Below, piece by piece: positions 10,855 to 21,256 of a DNA stretch of 64,000 bases. Within the stretch, counting starts at the first letter, position 1; each line of letters starts with the position of its first letter. The position numbers were made by a program, and so were the translations under genes. Under the pieces are notes generated by a model, which saw nothing but the letters and a program-made list of their open reading frames with translations, had not been told where the DNA came from and searched no databases. Source of the DNA: Simmondsia chinensis (Eukaryota > Streptophyta > Magnoliopsida > Caryophyllales > Simmondsiaceae); the NCBI GenBank assembly GCA_018398585.1, contig JAGTTD010000011.1, positions 32,608,164 through 32,672,163 on the forward strand, in the 5' to 3' direction.

Positions 10855-11583
10855 TTAGACTACAATCTAGAGTATTCTATAATGTTCCTAGGGTTTTGTG
10901 TTTTACCCTTTTGTCCTTTGACTTATGTAATCCCTAGGGGCATTATAGTCTTTTGGTCATTGTACTTTGCCTATATATTGAGGCCTCCTATGTACTTGTT
11001 TATTCACTCAAATATAATTATTCACACGGTATCAGAGCAATTACTCTGATTCTCTTCTCTTCCACTGTTATTTTGTCGTTTATCGGGCTTTTTCTCTCCT
11101 CTTATGCGTGTGAAGTGTTGAATTCTCTAGTAAGTACTTTTCTTCCTTTCTCTTTTCCGTTTTCAAAATTTAATTTGAGTAATGGCTACTAATCCAAATC
11201 GATCCTACGCTAATGCCCTAACCTCCCTCCCCTCCTCCCCCCCTAGCACCGACCGCACGGTGGCTGCAACCAGCTCCTCTCACGCCGGCCTCCTGCCCAA
11301 CACCGTGGCTGGTAGCCCACCAGGAGTGGTGGCCGACACCTCCTTTGTCGGAACCACCACTACCGGTGTTTCTCTCCCTCGGTCGGTAGATGCCGGTGTC
11401 GCCATCTCCTGTACTCTACCACCACTTGGGAGGTCATTGTCGAACCCAACGCTTAATCTGGGCATCCCACCCTTGTCAAACCCCTTCCCTGCGATTTCAC
11501 CACCCGGGGCTGGATTCGCCGAACCCATTTTGTCCGGCGGTTTCCGGCCAGCCGACGATGGCTCCCCACCGATCCTCCCCACA
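10855..11583 (+). mobile_element. 5' end of a Ty1/copia element (LTR, primer site, gag start)
   Basis: LTR-like sequence (tattagactac ... ttattcacac) has a TATA box (cctatatatt near 10970) and is followed by the initiator-tRNA-Met-type primer site GGTATCAGAGC at 11030. An open frame starts at 11182 (MATNPNRSYANALTS, Pro/Ser-rich). It stops abruptly where homology to ankyrin intron 2 resumes. The fragment replaces about 750 bp that in copy 1 includes all of ankyrin exon 2. Confidence 0.65.
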
Positions 11584-11672
11584 TGACCCCAGTGCCCTTT
11601 TACTCTTGTGTCCTAATGATGCATATTTTAGATTTGCCATTTACTCCATGATACTGAAAGATGTATGAGAAT

Positions 11673-11981
11673 TGTTAGATTATAAAGCCATTCACGTTCT
11701 TCAGCCAGCAGCTTCAACTTTTGGGGTAGTTGATTCTTTGACATAGTGTCATAGCCTTGTTGAGTGAGAGATAGCAAGTTCGAGCACAGACAATCCTCAC
11801 TTTCAATAATATTATTATTTTTGCACAAGGTATGAAGTGAATCTATGCATTGCCCATGTTTCAAGTCCAATAGACACTCGTAGGAGATGGCATGTTATAA
11901 AACCATTTCTGGATCTTCACCCATTAGTTTCTGGGTCTTCACCCATTAGTTTAACCTTTTGAAGTAGTTGATTTCTTGACA
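11673..11981 (+). mobile_element. Old TRIM-like element, copy-2 counterpart
   Basis: Same element as at 3315-3585, with terminal repeats around ttcacccattagttt and the end gatttcttgaca. A short internal duplication (cttcacccattagttt twice near 11915-11955) distinguishes this copy. Confidence 0.55.
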
Positions 11982-12005
11982 AGAACTTCCATTTGGTCTG
12001 TTGTG

Positions 12006-12657
12006 TAGCGGCTTACATGGACAGCATTGAAAGCAGCTGGTGCACCTCGAGCTCCAAGACAAATTCGCACTCCAAAACCACACAGACAAGACTCAGATGC
12101 ATCCGATTCCCAATCGTTAAATACCGACAACTACAAGGAAAGAGTCAAAACCCTTCTGTTAGTTTAAACTCTAGTCGCAACTGTAACCTTCGCAGCTTGG
12201 CTTCACAATGCCTGGAGGCTATAAATCCTCAGACCCAGATCAAGGAATCGCGACTCTGCTATTCCACAACGCTTTCTATATGTTTGTTCTATGTGACACT
12301 GTAGCCATGTACAGCTCAATCATGGTTGCAGTCACCCTCATCTGGGCTCAGCTGGGTGACTCCAATCTGGTGCTCAATGCGCTCCAGTTGGCACTTCCCT
12401 TGCTGGGTTTGGTTCTTGCAACGGTGTCTTTGGCATTCATGGCAGGCGTGTATCTTGTTGTAAGCAAACTCAAATGGCTTGCTTATACTGTACTCGCAAT
12501 GGGTTTGATCTTTCTTGTCACTCTTCTCGCGCTCTTCTTTCCCCTGTGCTTCCCATATTCGTCCAGAAATCGCTTCCTTCGGTACCTGACATATTATCCT
12601 CTTCATCTGTTGGTGCTGGTAACTTGTCAGCAAAAGAAAGATCAAATTGCTGGATGA
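12006..12657 (+). pseudogene. Decayed ankyrin/PGG last exon
   Basis: Closely matches exon 3 of the intact gene at 3613-4272 (PGG, four hydrophobic segments, LTYYPLHLLVLVTCQ). It is dead: LLLVS has become LLV-stop (taa at 12164-12166), a 1-bp insertion follows (gcagcttggc for gcagctggc), and exons 1 and 2 are missing. The 149-residue frame from the ATG at 12208 is only the surviving hydrophobic part. It might be transcribed but is unlikely to make the family's product. Confidence 0.85.
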
Positions 12658-13430
12658 GCTAAACGGTAAAGTTTAAATATATGTTTTGTATGTTAATTCT
12701 ACTTCTTTTAAATGATGTTTGTGCTCTTTTATCTGGGTCAAAAGATTTGTGTTGCAGGTTACTGTTTCAATTCATGTCTTTACTCTAGTTGTAGCAACGC
12801 ATTAGAGCATCTGTATTGAAGGTTTGCAGAGCATAAAACTACACCTGAACTTTTTAATTTCACCCATTAGTTTAAGCTTTTGGTATAGTTAGTTCTTGAC
12901 ATGCTACTTAATTAAAACAAATTGTAAAATCTTGAGATATGTAGTTTGATCCTTCCAAGTGGTGTAACTAATATCATATTTTGACTGCTTAAAGCAAAAT
13001 AACATAATGAAATAATCTTATTTATGCAGGAAAATCAAATTGGACAGGAAAGTGCTGAATGTATAACTTAATTTATTCACTTTTGTTTATTCATTTGATT
13101 ATGTCACGTCGCCTTTGCCACTATCACTGTAACACATTCTTCAATCTAAATATCAAATTTCAATGTCTTCTTGAACTTCCTCCACCAATGGTAAGACACT
13201 AAGTGCGTATTTGCTACCCTTTTTTATTTATACTGTTTTGATTTTGAGAAACTAAAGAAGATGTGTTGAAAAGAGCTTTTTTAGTTTTTGTTCTTATTTT
13301 TTCAGTTTCCATACGAAGTACAAAAGAACAAAAACCAAAAACTAGAACAACCTACCTTCAAAACATGATTTCAGTTTTTAAAAATCAAAAACTATGAACA
13401 AAAAGAGACCAAATAGACTCAAAAAGCCAA
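12658..13430. other. AT-rich spacer of copy 2
   Basis: Collinear with 4273-4946. It contains a small inverted repeat (tagtttttgttctta at ~13279 and its complement at ~13338) absent from copy 1, probably a MITE-like insertion. No coding signal. Confidence 0.5.
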
Positions 13431-13772
13431 TCAAACATCCCCATCGGCGCAGAACATCTGAAGGAGACCACCAAAGTCGTCGGAGAGCGGCGGGGAGGTG
13501 AAGATCTCAGAGAAGCAGTGGGGTGACAAGTGAAGAATGGCACTGCAACAAGGCTCACTTATAAACACTCTATATGTAGTAAGTGCATTAGCAATGTCAG
13601 TGGCGCACCCTGGCACAGTCAAAATGTGATTAGCAAAGCAGTGACCTGGGATTGACAGCCCTTTTGGGCTCGCACTTGGATTCAGTGGTTGAGTCATGGC
13701 TCTTGTTGTCAGCGTCAATGATGTAGCCATGACTAGGATCACTGGGATCAATGTGCTAGCATGAATGGCCAT
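13431..13772 (-). CDS. Small secreted prolamin-like (ECA1 gametogenesis-type) protein
   Basis: A 113-residue single-exon frame. Residues 1-25 are a good signal peptide (MAIHASTLIPVILVMATSL). The mature part has the cysteine pattern HCFANHILTVPGC, EPCCSAILH, SPHCFSEIF and LQMFC. This matches the plant prolamin-like/ECA1 family (C-x10-C ... CC ... C ... C), many members of which are secreted in female gametophytes or seeds; the tissue role here is inference. It is the intact partner of the pseudogene at 4947-5288, from which it differs by a sense codon at the premature stop and a retained cysteine. Start chosen as the first ATG, giving the signal peptide. The family call rests on the cysteine spacing seen by eye. 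Confidence 0.72.
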   Translation of the reverse strand: MAIHASTLIPVILVMATSLTLTTRAMTQPLNPSASPKGLSIPGHCFANHILTVPGCATDIANALTTYRVFISEPCCSAILHLSPHCFSEIFTSPPLSDDFGGLLQMFCADGDV

Positions 13773-14839
13773 TGTGAGTTTCTGTTTCTGTTTTTTGGAG
13801 GAGGTTAGGTTTGAAATGGATTATTAGTGGGAAGGATTTTTGGTACATGGGTATTAATTGAGATTAAGGGAGTTAATTTTGGAAGGGAGTTAATTTTGTA
13901 ATTTGACTTGGCTTCTGTGAGTAATTTCTAATTTTTGAATCTTTAATTCCGTGTCTCACTATGGAAAAGAACATAAAATTTCCTATAAAGTGAGATTTTG
14001 TCTTCAATTGTCACATTTATGCCAGTCGTGGAATTGATTGATACAAAGGAATTGTTCACATTCAGTTATGTCGATGTGTACAATGACTCAAGTAGTGAGA
14101 GAGTAAGAATGAGAGGGTGAATTTTGGGTTACACAAACCCTAGTTTGATTGCTTCCTGGACACCATCTCTGGCCGCCACTACCTCAGCTATCATAATGGA
14201 CATACATCTAGCAATGAAACAACTTGCCTCGTGTTTGATGATATAGCTTGCAACTACCAACAACCAGTTTGTTGATCATCAAAATTTATCTTAACACTTT
14301 CCAAACTTGGGCTTTGCCACCTGACCCGCCCCATATTTGCCTCCTAGAGGGCATATTGCCAATTTCATCGACTTTAATAGAATCATTCTTCTCTGAAATC
14401 ACCACTCCTGGATCACTTAGCGAATTGGATGGCCACTCTTGCTCCTACAGATTATATCATTCATATCTTTTTTTAGATATGTTACACGCAAGTGCTTGTT
14501 ATTAGGAGCTTCTTTGTCCCTATTAGCCCTTCATCGAGCCAACTCCTCTGGGAAGGTGTAGCCCATCAGAACTTCGCAGAACACCCACTGTTCACTGCAA
14601 CCTCCCTGTTGCACTTGGACTTCGGACAATGGGGAAAGGAGTGGCCTACTGATTCCAAGCTTGCACCACACTGAGGGGAAGCAATGGGAGTTCAACACCC
14701 CCTTTTAGCTAAGTTTTATGCGTTTGTGAGCTCACTGTGAATCATAAATGCCACAAGAAAATTCTAATTTTCGGATCGATATGAAGTTTCGAAATCCATT
14801 TTTTCCTCCATTCGTTTCTTTTGTCACATTCTAGATCCA
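13773..14839. other. Upstream and degenerate block of copy 2
   Basis: Counterpart of 5340-6411 and 8386-8619. Short open stretches exist but none keeps a recognisable domain. The empty sites for the copy-1 solo LTRs lie near 14591 and 14829. Confidence 0.45.
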
Positions 14840-15060
14840 GGGCGAACTAAGTTGTCGATTTGACATTGAATTCTACCGATGTTGTAAACCCCAACAAAAA
14901 CCTCCCTCCATCTCATTATGGGAAATTGCCCAAGTTAGTTCGCAAACATCTCCACAAAGGACTCTATTTAACACATCCCTTTCTCGTTCATCATCCCTGA
15001 TGAACTCTATAAACCTTAATGTAAGATCCATTAACACGTCCGCACTAGTCACAAATGGAT
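14840..15060 (-). pseudogene. LINE ORF2 remnant, copy-2 counterpart
   Basis: The minus strand reads FIRDDERERDVLNRVL and DVCELTWAI, matching the fragment at 9515-9760. It is frame-broken. Confidence 0.5.
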
Positions 15061-15272
15061 CCAAGACTATTATCACTCAAGACCCAGTTACCAAACCACA
15101 ACGAAATAAATTTACTAGTTCTAAGAATGTACCGCACCTTAGTAATCCCTCTCGAAGAAGCATAGTTTGTCTTCTAAGAAGTGTACTCAAACATACTTTT
15201 ATCCTTCCGATATCTCACCGTCACTAGCCTAACCCAGATATTCAATTGATACATGTATTAGAGTTGAATAAG

Positions 15273-16053
15273 TGTAAGGGGTAATCATCAATTAGTATAA
15301 ACACTTGTATTAGCTTTGTAATTAGGCAACAGTAAACAAATACTTTCTCTCTCCTCTTTCCCTTCTCCTCTTTCTCGACTCTCCCTCTCTTTCTTCCCCA
15401 AATCCCTAACCCTAATTCTCTTCTTTCTTTCTCTTCTCTTATTCTCTTTTTAATCTCATTCTCCTCATCAATTCTTCATCAATTCTAGATACAATCTTAA
15501 TTGATTGTATCAATTGGTATCAGATTCCGGTTCGTGCTGCGTTTGGATCGAATTATGGCTGAAGGTACTCGTTTTGAGTATGATTTTCAACGATTGGAGT
15601 TGCGTATAGACAAAAACCAGCGCGCCTTTGATGAACGATTAAATAGCTTCGAAAATCGGGTGCAATCGGACATCTCTTCGTTGAAGCAAGAGCAAAGCAG
15701 GATTATGGAGATCTTGTGTGAAATTCAAAGCCAAATGCGACAGCCGGAGCCTCGACCGGCCGAATCTCGCCCTGGAGATGGTATTTTGGGCCGTCCTACC
15801 GAACCGCCACTCATTTCGGTAACAACCTCAGAATAAGTGTAAAGGGTAATCATCAATTAGTATAAATACTTGTATTAGCTTTGTAATTAGGCAATAATAA
15901 ACAAATACTTTCCCTTCTCCTCTTTCTCGACTCTCTCTCTCTTTCTTCCCCAAATCCCTAACCCTAATTCTCTTCTTTCTCTCTCTTCTCTAATTCTCTT
16001 TCTAATCTCCTTCTCCTCATCAATTCTAGATGCAATCTTAATTGATTGTATCA
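15273..16053 (+). mobile_element. Miniature LTR retroelement with a truncated gag frame
   Basis: Two similar pyrimidine-rich ~220-240 bp repeats (tgtaagggg ... gattgtatca, 15273-15507, and tgtaaaggg ... gattgtatca, 15838-16053) flank an internal region. A primer site TGGTATCAGA follows the left repeat at 15510. An open frame (15555-15836) reads MAEGTRFEYDFQRLELR then coiled-coil-like sequence, like the start of gypsy gag, and ends at the right repeat. No clear purine tract precedes the right LTR and I find no convincing target duplication. It looks like a non-autonomous deletion derivative. Confidence 0.7.
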
Positions 16054-16076
16054 TCGATCAACTTTCACCTAACAAA

Positions 16077-16317
16077 AAAAAAGGAACATATCCAGTGCCT
16101 CAAGGGCTCCTGCCTATGCAAGGTCTGAGAGGGGTAGATGTACGCAACCTTTCCCCTTTAGGGTATTAATCTGAAGAGAGACTGTTTCCTAGTGCCCCCA
16201 ACCTGAGGGTGAGAGCTTCCCAGAAGGTCACACATCCTGGTACTACTCTCGCCCAAACACGCTTAATTTCGAAGTTCTAATAAGATCCAGTGATGACGTA
16301 TTGGTACCCTTTTGGTT
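16077..16317 (-). mobile_element. 5S rRNA-headed SINE
   Basis: Flanked by 17-bp target duplications differing at one base (aactttcacctaacaaa 16060-16076; aactttcgcctaacaaa 16318-16334). On the minus strand a 5S rRNA-like head begins at 16309 (gggtaccaatac ... ggatcttattagaac, aaattaagcgtgtttgggc, gagagtagtaccaggatg). It is truncated near 5S position ~105 and joined to the ggttgggggcact tail module. Confidence 0.85.
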
Positions 16318-16521
16318 AACTTTCGCCTAACAAACACCTTAAAATAAAAATTTACCTGTATTTAGCCACTTGCATCGAGCATTTTTCCCCAAAAAAACAA
16401 GAACCCTAAGAGCAAAAAAGTCAACAGAACCCGACATTAAAATTCTTCCAGAAACATGAAAAACCACGTTCTCCCATGTTTTGCATTTTAATATTCCAAA
16501 AAATGCAAACATTTTTTATTT

Positions 16522-16907
16522 AGGATTATTTATATCGATAATCTTTATATTTTATCTATTGTATTAATTTTATCCTTATATTTTTAATTATGTCAATTTA
16601 GTCTTTTTGCAATTACTATTGTGTCAATTTAGTCCCTGAAGTAAAATTCATATTAAGCTTGTAATAAAATCTTTAATGATTCTCATTGATTGAATTAAAT
16701 TGAATCAAATAGTAAATTTTTAGTAAATTACTTTTATCTAATGTAATTGTCCCACAAAAAATTACATCAATAACTTAACCTAAATTTAAGCAAAGGTCTA
16801 AATTGACACAATTTAAATTATAGAGGAACTAAATTAGTATAATTAAAAATATAAAAATTAAATTGACATAAATAAAAAAGTACAAAAATGTTTTGTATAA
16901 ATAATCT
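16522..16907. mobile_element. Foldback MITE (ggattattta type)
   Basis: Long imperfect terminal inverted repeats: ggattatttat at the left and its complement ending ataaataatc at the right. tgtcaatttagtc motifs lie on both arms. It shares these internal motifs with 56049-56398, so the two belong to one family, of the style of Mutator-derived MITEs. Confidence 0.65.
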
Positions 16908-17224
16908 TTTTCATTTGAGGGTGTTTTACCCCATTGGCACTTAAAAAAAAAAAAATCAAAAGAGCACCTTTTCAAAAATATTTACCAAAATGGCACCATT
17001 TACTATAGCTTGTTCAACGGTGTATGTTGAGTTTTTTTTTTTTTTTCCTTTTATAGTTTACTCAATATACTCCATTTGAAATGCAATATGTTGAGTAATT
17101 TTTTTTTAGTTTACTCAACGTACTCCATTTCAAATGGAGTACGTTGAATAATGTTATTTTTTTTGAAAGCACAGCTAATTTATTGCATTAAGATTATTGT
17201 ATTTTAAAAAAGAGATGTTATTTT

Positions 17225-17440
17225 CGAATACCCCAACACCCTGCATAGATGGGTGAAGGCTAGCACTCTCATTCCCAATAACCTCCAAAGCCTAATATCT
17301 CTTCACCCACCTATACAAGGTCTAGGGATACTCGCAAGCAGTCTCTCTTCAGAGTAGCACCCTGAAGAGAGAATGCTGCATACATCTACCCCTCTAGACC
17401 CTGCATAGGCGGGAGCTATTAGGGCATTGAGAATGTATGT
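17225..17440 (+). mobile_element. SINE-related segment in left foldback arm
   Basis: Ends with the tail module (gctgcatacatctacccc, ccctgcataggcgggagc, gggcattgagaatg). Its upstream part (gatgggtgaaggctagcac ... tctcttcacccacc) is not 5S-like and is itself a small inverted repeat. Confidence 0.6.
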
Positions 17441-18054
17441 TGCTTTCTATTTAATATATTTAATATAGTAAATAATAACGATAATATATACAGGTCATTT
17501 TATTATTTAGATATTCGTTAAATTTTTGTTGAATTAATATTATATACATGAAAATTATGCATTACTTTTTAGATGAAAACGTAAAATGTGAAAGTTTTCA
17601 AAAATGATCTTATACATAGTAAGGGCAATATACTTTACAAAAATAACCGAGAACAAAATATTATTTAGAAAATGACAGGAAAGGTATCAACTATTTATAA
17701 GTAACCAGGACAATTACTCGAAAAAATAACATAACAACAAAAAAGAATATGTGGTAGATAACATGACAATAAAAAAGATGACACATACAATATTATGATA
17801 AAGTTAGTATACTTTCTTAAAAAATTTGAAAGACTATTGAAATTTAAATTATTTATATAGAATAATTTTAACGTAATAATTTTTAAAATACAAATTATCT
17901 GTGCTTTCGGAAAAAAATAAAATTACTCAACGTACTCCGTTTCAAATCGAGTACGTTGAGTAAACTATAAAAAAAAATTACACAAGGGTGTTACCTGTTT
18001 AAAATTCAATAACTGTTACCACCAGTTTAAAACAGGGCACGTTAAGTACATTAA

Positions 18055-18240
18055 GTGGATGTACGCAGTCTTCTCTCTACAGGGTGCTACCCTAAAGAGA
18101 GACTGTTTTCGAGTACCCCCGGGACCTTACATAGGTGGGCGAAGAGATATCAGGCTCTGGGGTTATTGGGAATGAGAGTGCTAACCTTCACCCACATATA
18201 TACGATCTTGGAATACTCGAAAATAGCCTCTCTTTTTTAA
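18055..18240 (-). mobile_element. SINE-related segment in right foldback arm
   Basis: Inverted counterpart of 17225-17440 (ggatgtacgcagtc, ctaaagagagactgttttcg, aggtgggcgaagagatatc). Its 3' end is truncated relative to the left-arm copy. Confidence 0.6.
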
Positions 18241-18959
18241 AATACAATAAATTAGCTATGCTTTCGGGGAAAAATAAAATTGCTCGACATACTCCGTTTC
18301 AAATGGAGTACGTTGAGCAAGCTAAAAAAAATTACTCAACATACTCCGTTTCAAATGGAGTATATTGAGTAAACTATAAAAAAAAAAATTACTCAACGTA
18401 CGTCGTTACAAACGACTTATATTGAATAAGCTACAATAAATTGTACTATTTTAATAAAAGTTTTTAAAAAGATACCATTTTAATAATTTTTTTGAAACGA
18501 TGACAATTGGATAAAAAAGTCGAAAAAAGTGACAATTTCTTCTTTCAGTTCACACCAAAATGCAACCAAAAATCAAATATATGCAGTGAGTGTGTACTTT
18601 TATTTTTATTTATTTTAATCTGCGCGCGTTATTCCTCGTTAGAATAGAATAGAATACAATAAAGTTAACGGTAACCGGAGCTTTAACGGCCGTAACGTTA
18701 TAATAACAGCAGTTACCCGTGTGTACTTATAATGACGAAACTGCCCCTTACTGCTGCATTCCGCAGTCTGGCTACGGATTTTGCAGTACGGGTCCACTTT
18801 ACTGCTATTTTTTTAGGGCGTTTCTATGATGTAAAATTTTTTTAAATTATGTGTTAATATATAATTTTTGTGTATCGATATACAGCTCAAAAAAAGGTAC
18901 AAAATTTAATATCGTACAGAAAAGTTACTTTTTTGTATGGTAGATAAAGTGATTTTTTT

Positions 18960-19480
18960 AGACTAATTTAGCAAATTGACACCAATTAAAAAAATAAAAA
19001 AATTGACACATCAATAAAAAATTTTAACAAAATAACATATTTTACTGTATGAGTTTTATGAATGCCATTTCAAATAGCGTACAAACACTGCAGCTATTAT
19101 GCACGCTATTTCAAAAAGGGGTTATGGAAGGAGAGTGTTGATGAAGAGGGGAAAACGGTGACGAAGAAGAAGGGGTGAGGTTGAAGAAGTCACGGAAGAG
19201 AAGAGGGGGTGCAATAATTTTGCAGAGATTCTCTGCATATAAGGTAAAAAAAGAGGGTTTACGGGAGGGTGGTGATGATGAAAGTGAAGAGCGGGGTTAA
19301 GGATGTACTGCATGAGAGTGGGGAGGGGAGCGTGGTGTGCATAATGGATGCGCTCTCTTTCAAATGGCGTGCATAAAAAGTTATACAGTAAAGTGTGACA
19401 TTTAACTAAAATTTCTTTCAAAATATCAAATTTCTAATTTTTTTTTTAAATGGTGCCATTTTGCTAAATTATTCACTTTC
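18960..19480. mobile_element. MITE-like inverted-repeat element
   Basis: Ends form ~110-bp imperfect inverted repeats (ctaatttagcaaattgacacc at the left, ggtgccattttgctaaatta at the right) with catttcaaatagcgt/tttcaaatggcgtgc next to the core. The core (19100-19350) is purine-rich; its minus-strand frame looks non-genic. Confidence 0.55.
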
Positions 19481-20240
19481 TTTATTAGGGTAGGTTACGT
19501 ATTAGTACCTAAGATTTGGATAAATATTTTCTAAACCATAAATTTTATAAAATGATTTCTTTGTCTAACCATATATTTTCAGTCACCGACCCCTCTTCCT
19601 CTGCGGAGACGGAGAGTAGGAGGAGGAGAGAGAAGAGAAAGATTTTATTTATTTTTTATTAAATATAAAAATATTCTTAGTAAGATGTGTTAGTGATTTT
19701 GTAAATTTTTGGAAAAGATTTGATGACAGTTGGGCTAAAATATTATTTCAACTAAATTTATAGACTAAAATTTATTTAAGCAAATCTTAAAATACTAATA
19801 AAAAATTATTATTATTGAAATAATAATTATAAATTTTTATTAAATTATTTTGAAAAGTATTTTTGTTGTGATAATAATATTATTTTTGTAAACTCTAAAA
19901 GTAATTTATAAAAAATAAAATAAGTGTGGGTCATTTGTTCTAAAAATAGTTAACAATACTTTGATTTTGTAATTTTTTTAAAAAAAGGATACATTTGTCA
20001 TTTAACATGTTAATGCTAAATTTCAAACTCCATTCATTGCCGCAAATACCTTTTCAAAAGCTAAAACTTACGCAAATGCAAATTTACAATTTTTTTTGTC
20101 AAATAGCTCAATAATATGGAAAACGATAATATTATTGATTGATTTTTACCTATTCTTTGATTTTTGCTTGATGTAACTTACTTTTGTATTTATTATTATT
20201 GTTTGTGGTAGTTTATTATTTTGGTCGTCGTGTGTTTTAA
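19481..20240. other. AT-rich intergenic DNA
   Basis: No gene or clear element seen; a short purine-rich stretch lies at about 19600-19640. Confidence 0.5.
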
Positions 20241-20244
20241 ACTA

Positions 20245-20437
20245 CTCATGATGTGATACTCTTTTGCTGGCAAGTCACTTGCCATTTGCTGCGGACCAAT
20301 TTCTCAGGTTCGGGGTCCTCGAAAATAGTCTCTCTTTATGGTAGTCTCCTGAAGGGGGAAGGCTGCGTACATCTACCCCCTAGACCCTGCTTAGACAGGA
20401 GTCCTTGGAGGCACTTGGTTTGTTGTTGTTGGTGTTA
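20245..20437 (+). mobile_element. 5'-truncated LINE-like copy with the tail module
   Basis: Resembles 8050-8284 upstream of the module (ttctcaggttcggggtcctcg) and then carries aaggctgcgtacatctac, agaccctgcttag and ttgttgttgttgg. No 5S head is present. Confidence 0.6.
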
Positions 20438-20672
20438 GTAGTAATATTATTGACAAAGTAAATTATTATTATCAAAGTAGATTTAGAGTTTTAAAAATAA
20501 TTTTATAACTTTTATTATTTTAGGTTATTATTTTTTAATAATAATAATTTTTATAATGATAATAATAACTTTTGTTCAAAATGTTATAAAGAAGCTATAC
20601 CATAAGAAAAAAAGGAAGTTACTATTGACATGGTAAAAATTATTATTTTAGAGCAATGATGTGATTTATAAA

Positions 20673-20926
20673 GGGTTCATTTATCAAGTACTAATACAAC
20701 CATATCCTATTAGAATTCCGAAGTTAAGCGGGCTTGAACGAGAGTAGTACCAGGATGGGTGACCTCCTGGGAAGTCATCGTGTTGCCAACCCTATAAAGT
20801 TGGGGGTTTTCGAAAATAACCTCTTGGTAAGGTTACACCCTGAAGGGGTAAAGTTGCGTACATCTACCTCTCTCAGATCCCGTTTATGCCGGAGCCCTTG
20901 AGGCACTGGATCTATTATTGTTGTTA
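20673..20926 (+). mobile_element. Full-length 5S rRNA-headed SINE (reference copy)
   Basis: A 254-bp element between perfect 14-bp target duplications, atgtgatttataaa, at 20659-20672 and 20927-20940. Positions 20673-20792 (120 nt) align end to end with plant 5S rRNA: gggt at the start, cgaagttaagcgggc (A box region), gagagtagtac (intermediate element), aggatgggtgacctcctgg (C box), and ccaaccc at the end. The tail module follows (gttgggggttttcg ... ggagcccttgaggcactgg) and then a short ttgttgtt tail. It has no LTRs, primer site or purine tract, so it is not a Cassandra-type TRIM. It lies about 330 bp upstream of the expansin ATG, in the same orientation. Confidence 0.9.
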
Positions 20927-21108
20927 ATGTGATTTATAAACAACAAGAATTACAAAGTTACCTTAAAAACTATAATTTTCTTCTAACAATAACAATAACA
21001 ATTTCACCCCGCCAATAAATCAGCCTAACAAAATGGCAATTTTGTAAATAAAATACATTTTCGCGGGCCTAATTGGAAAAGCAGAACGGGGAGCCCCATT
21101 TTTTGCAT

Positions 21109-21116
21109 TATAAAAG
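21109..21116 (+). promoter_or_regulatory. TATA box of the beta-expansin gene
   Basis: TATAAAAG 148 bp upstream of the ATG, followed by a leader with a CT microsatellite (21190-21210). The spacing suits a plant core promoter with TSS around 21140. Confidence 0.6.
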
Positions 21117-21256
21117 AAAGAGCACTGGGGCCTTTGTTACTCAAAACAGAGCAAACCAACCAACCAAAACTGTTAGGTTTGTTTCCGGCAACTCTCTCTC
21201 TCTCTCTCTCCGCCATAACAAGGCGGTAGCAACGGCGGAGACAAAGTGGGTGAGAA

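Larger units (their letters stand above)
16930..18520. mobile_element. Large foldback element with ~500-bp inverted arms
   Basis: The left arm (about 16930-17460) and right arm (about 17910-18520) are inverted copies: aaaatggcaccattta... inward to actcaacgtactccattt, then ctaatttattg and a SINE tail. The spacer is AT-rich. Each arm carries several copies of the palindrome-like tactccatttcaaatggagta flanked by cgttgagtaa. Both arms contain the same SINE-derived segment, so the arms probably arose by inverted duplication after that SINE inserted. A transcript could fold into a long hairpin. Confidence 0.7.

Noticed and set aside
11182..11586. A 134-codon Pro/Ser-rich protein as a host gene
   Set aside because: It follows an LTR and tRNA-Met primer site directly and is cut off at the duplication junction; it is a retroelement gag start.
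12208..12657. A 149-residue membrane protein gene
   Set aside because: It is the surviving hydrophobic part of a decayed PGG exon with an upstream stop and frameshift; no promoter or start exon is seen.
19122..19421. A 99-codon minus-strand frame
   Set aside because: It spans the purine-rich core of a MITE-like element; composition explains the open frame.
20673..20792. A genuine 5S rRNA gene
   Set aside because: The match is diverged from functional plant 5S, occurs singly rather than in tandem, is fused to the TTG-tailed module and is bounded by a target duplication together with it.
20673..20926. A Cassandra-type TRIM (5S sequence inside an LTR)
   Set aside because: No second LTR, primer site or purine tract is present, and the duplications are 14-17 bp rather than 5 bp.
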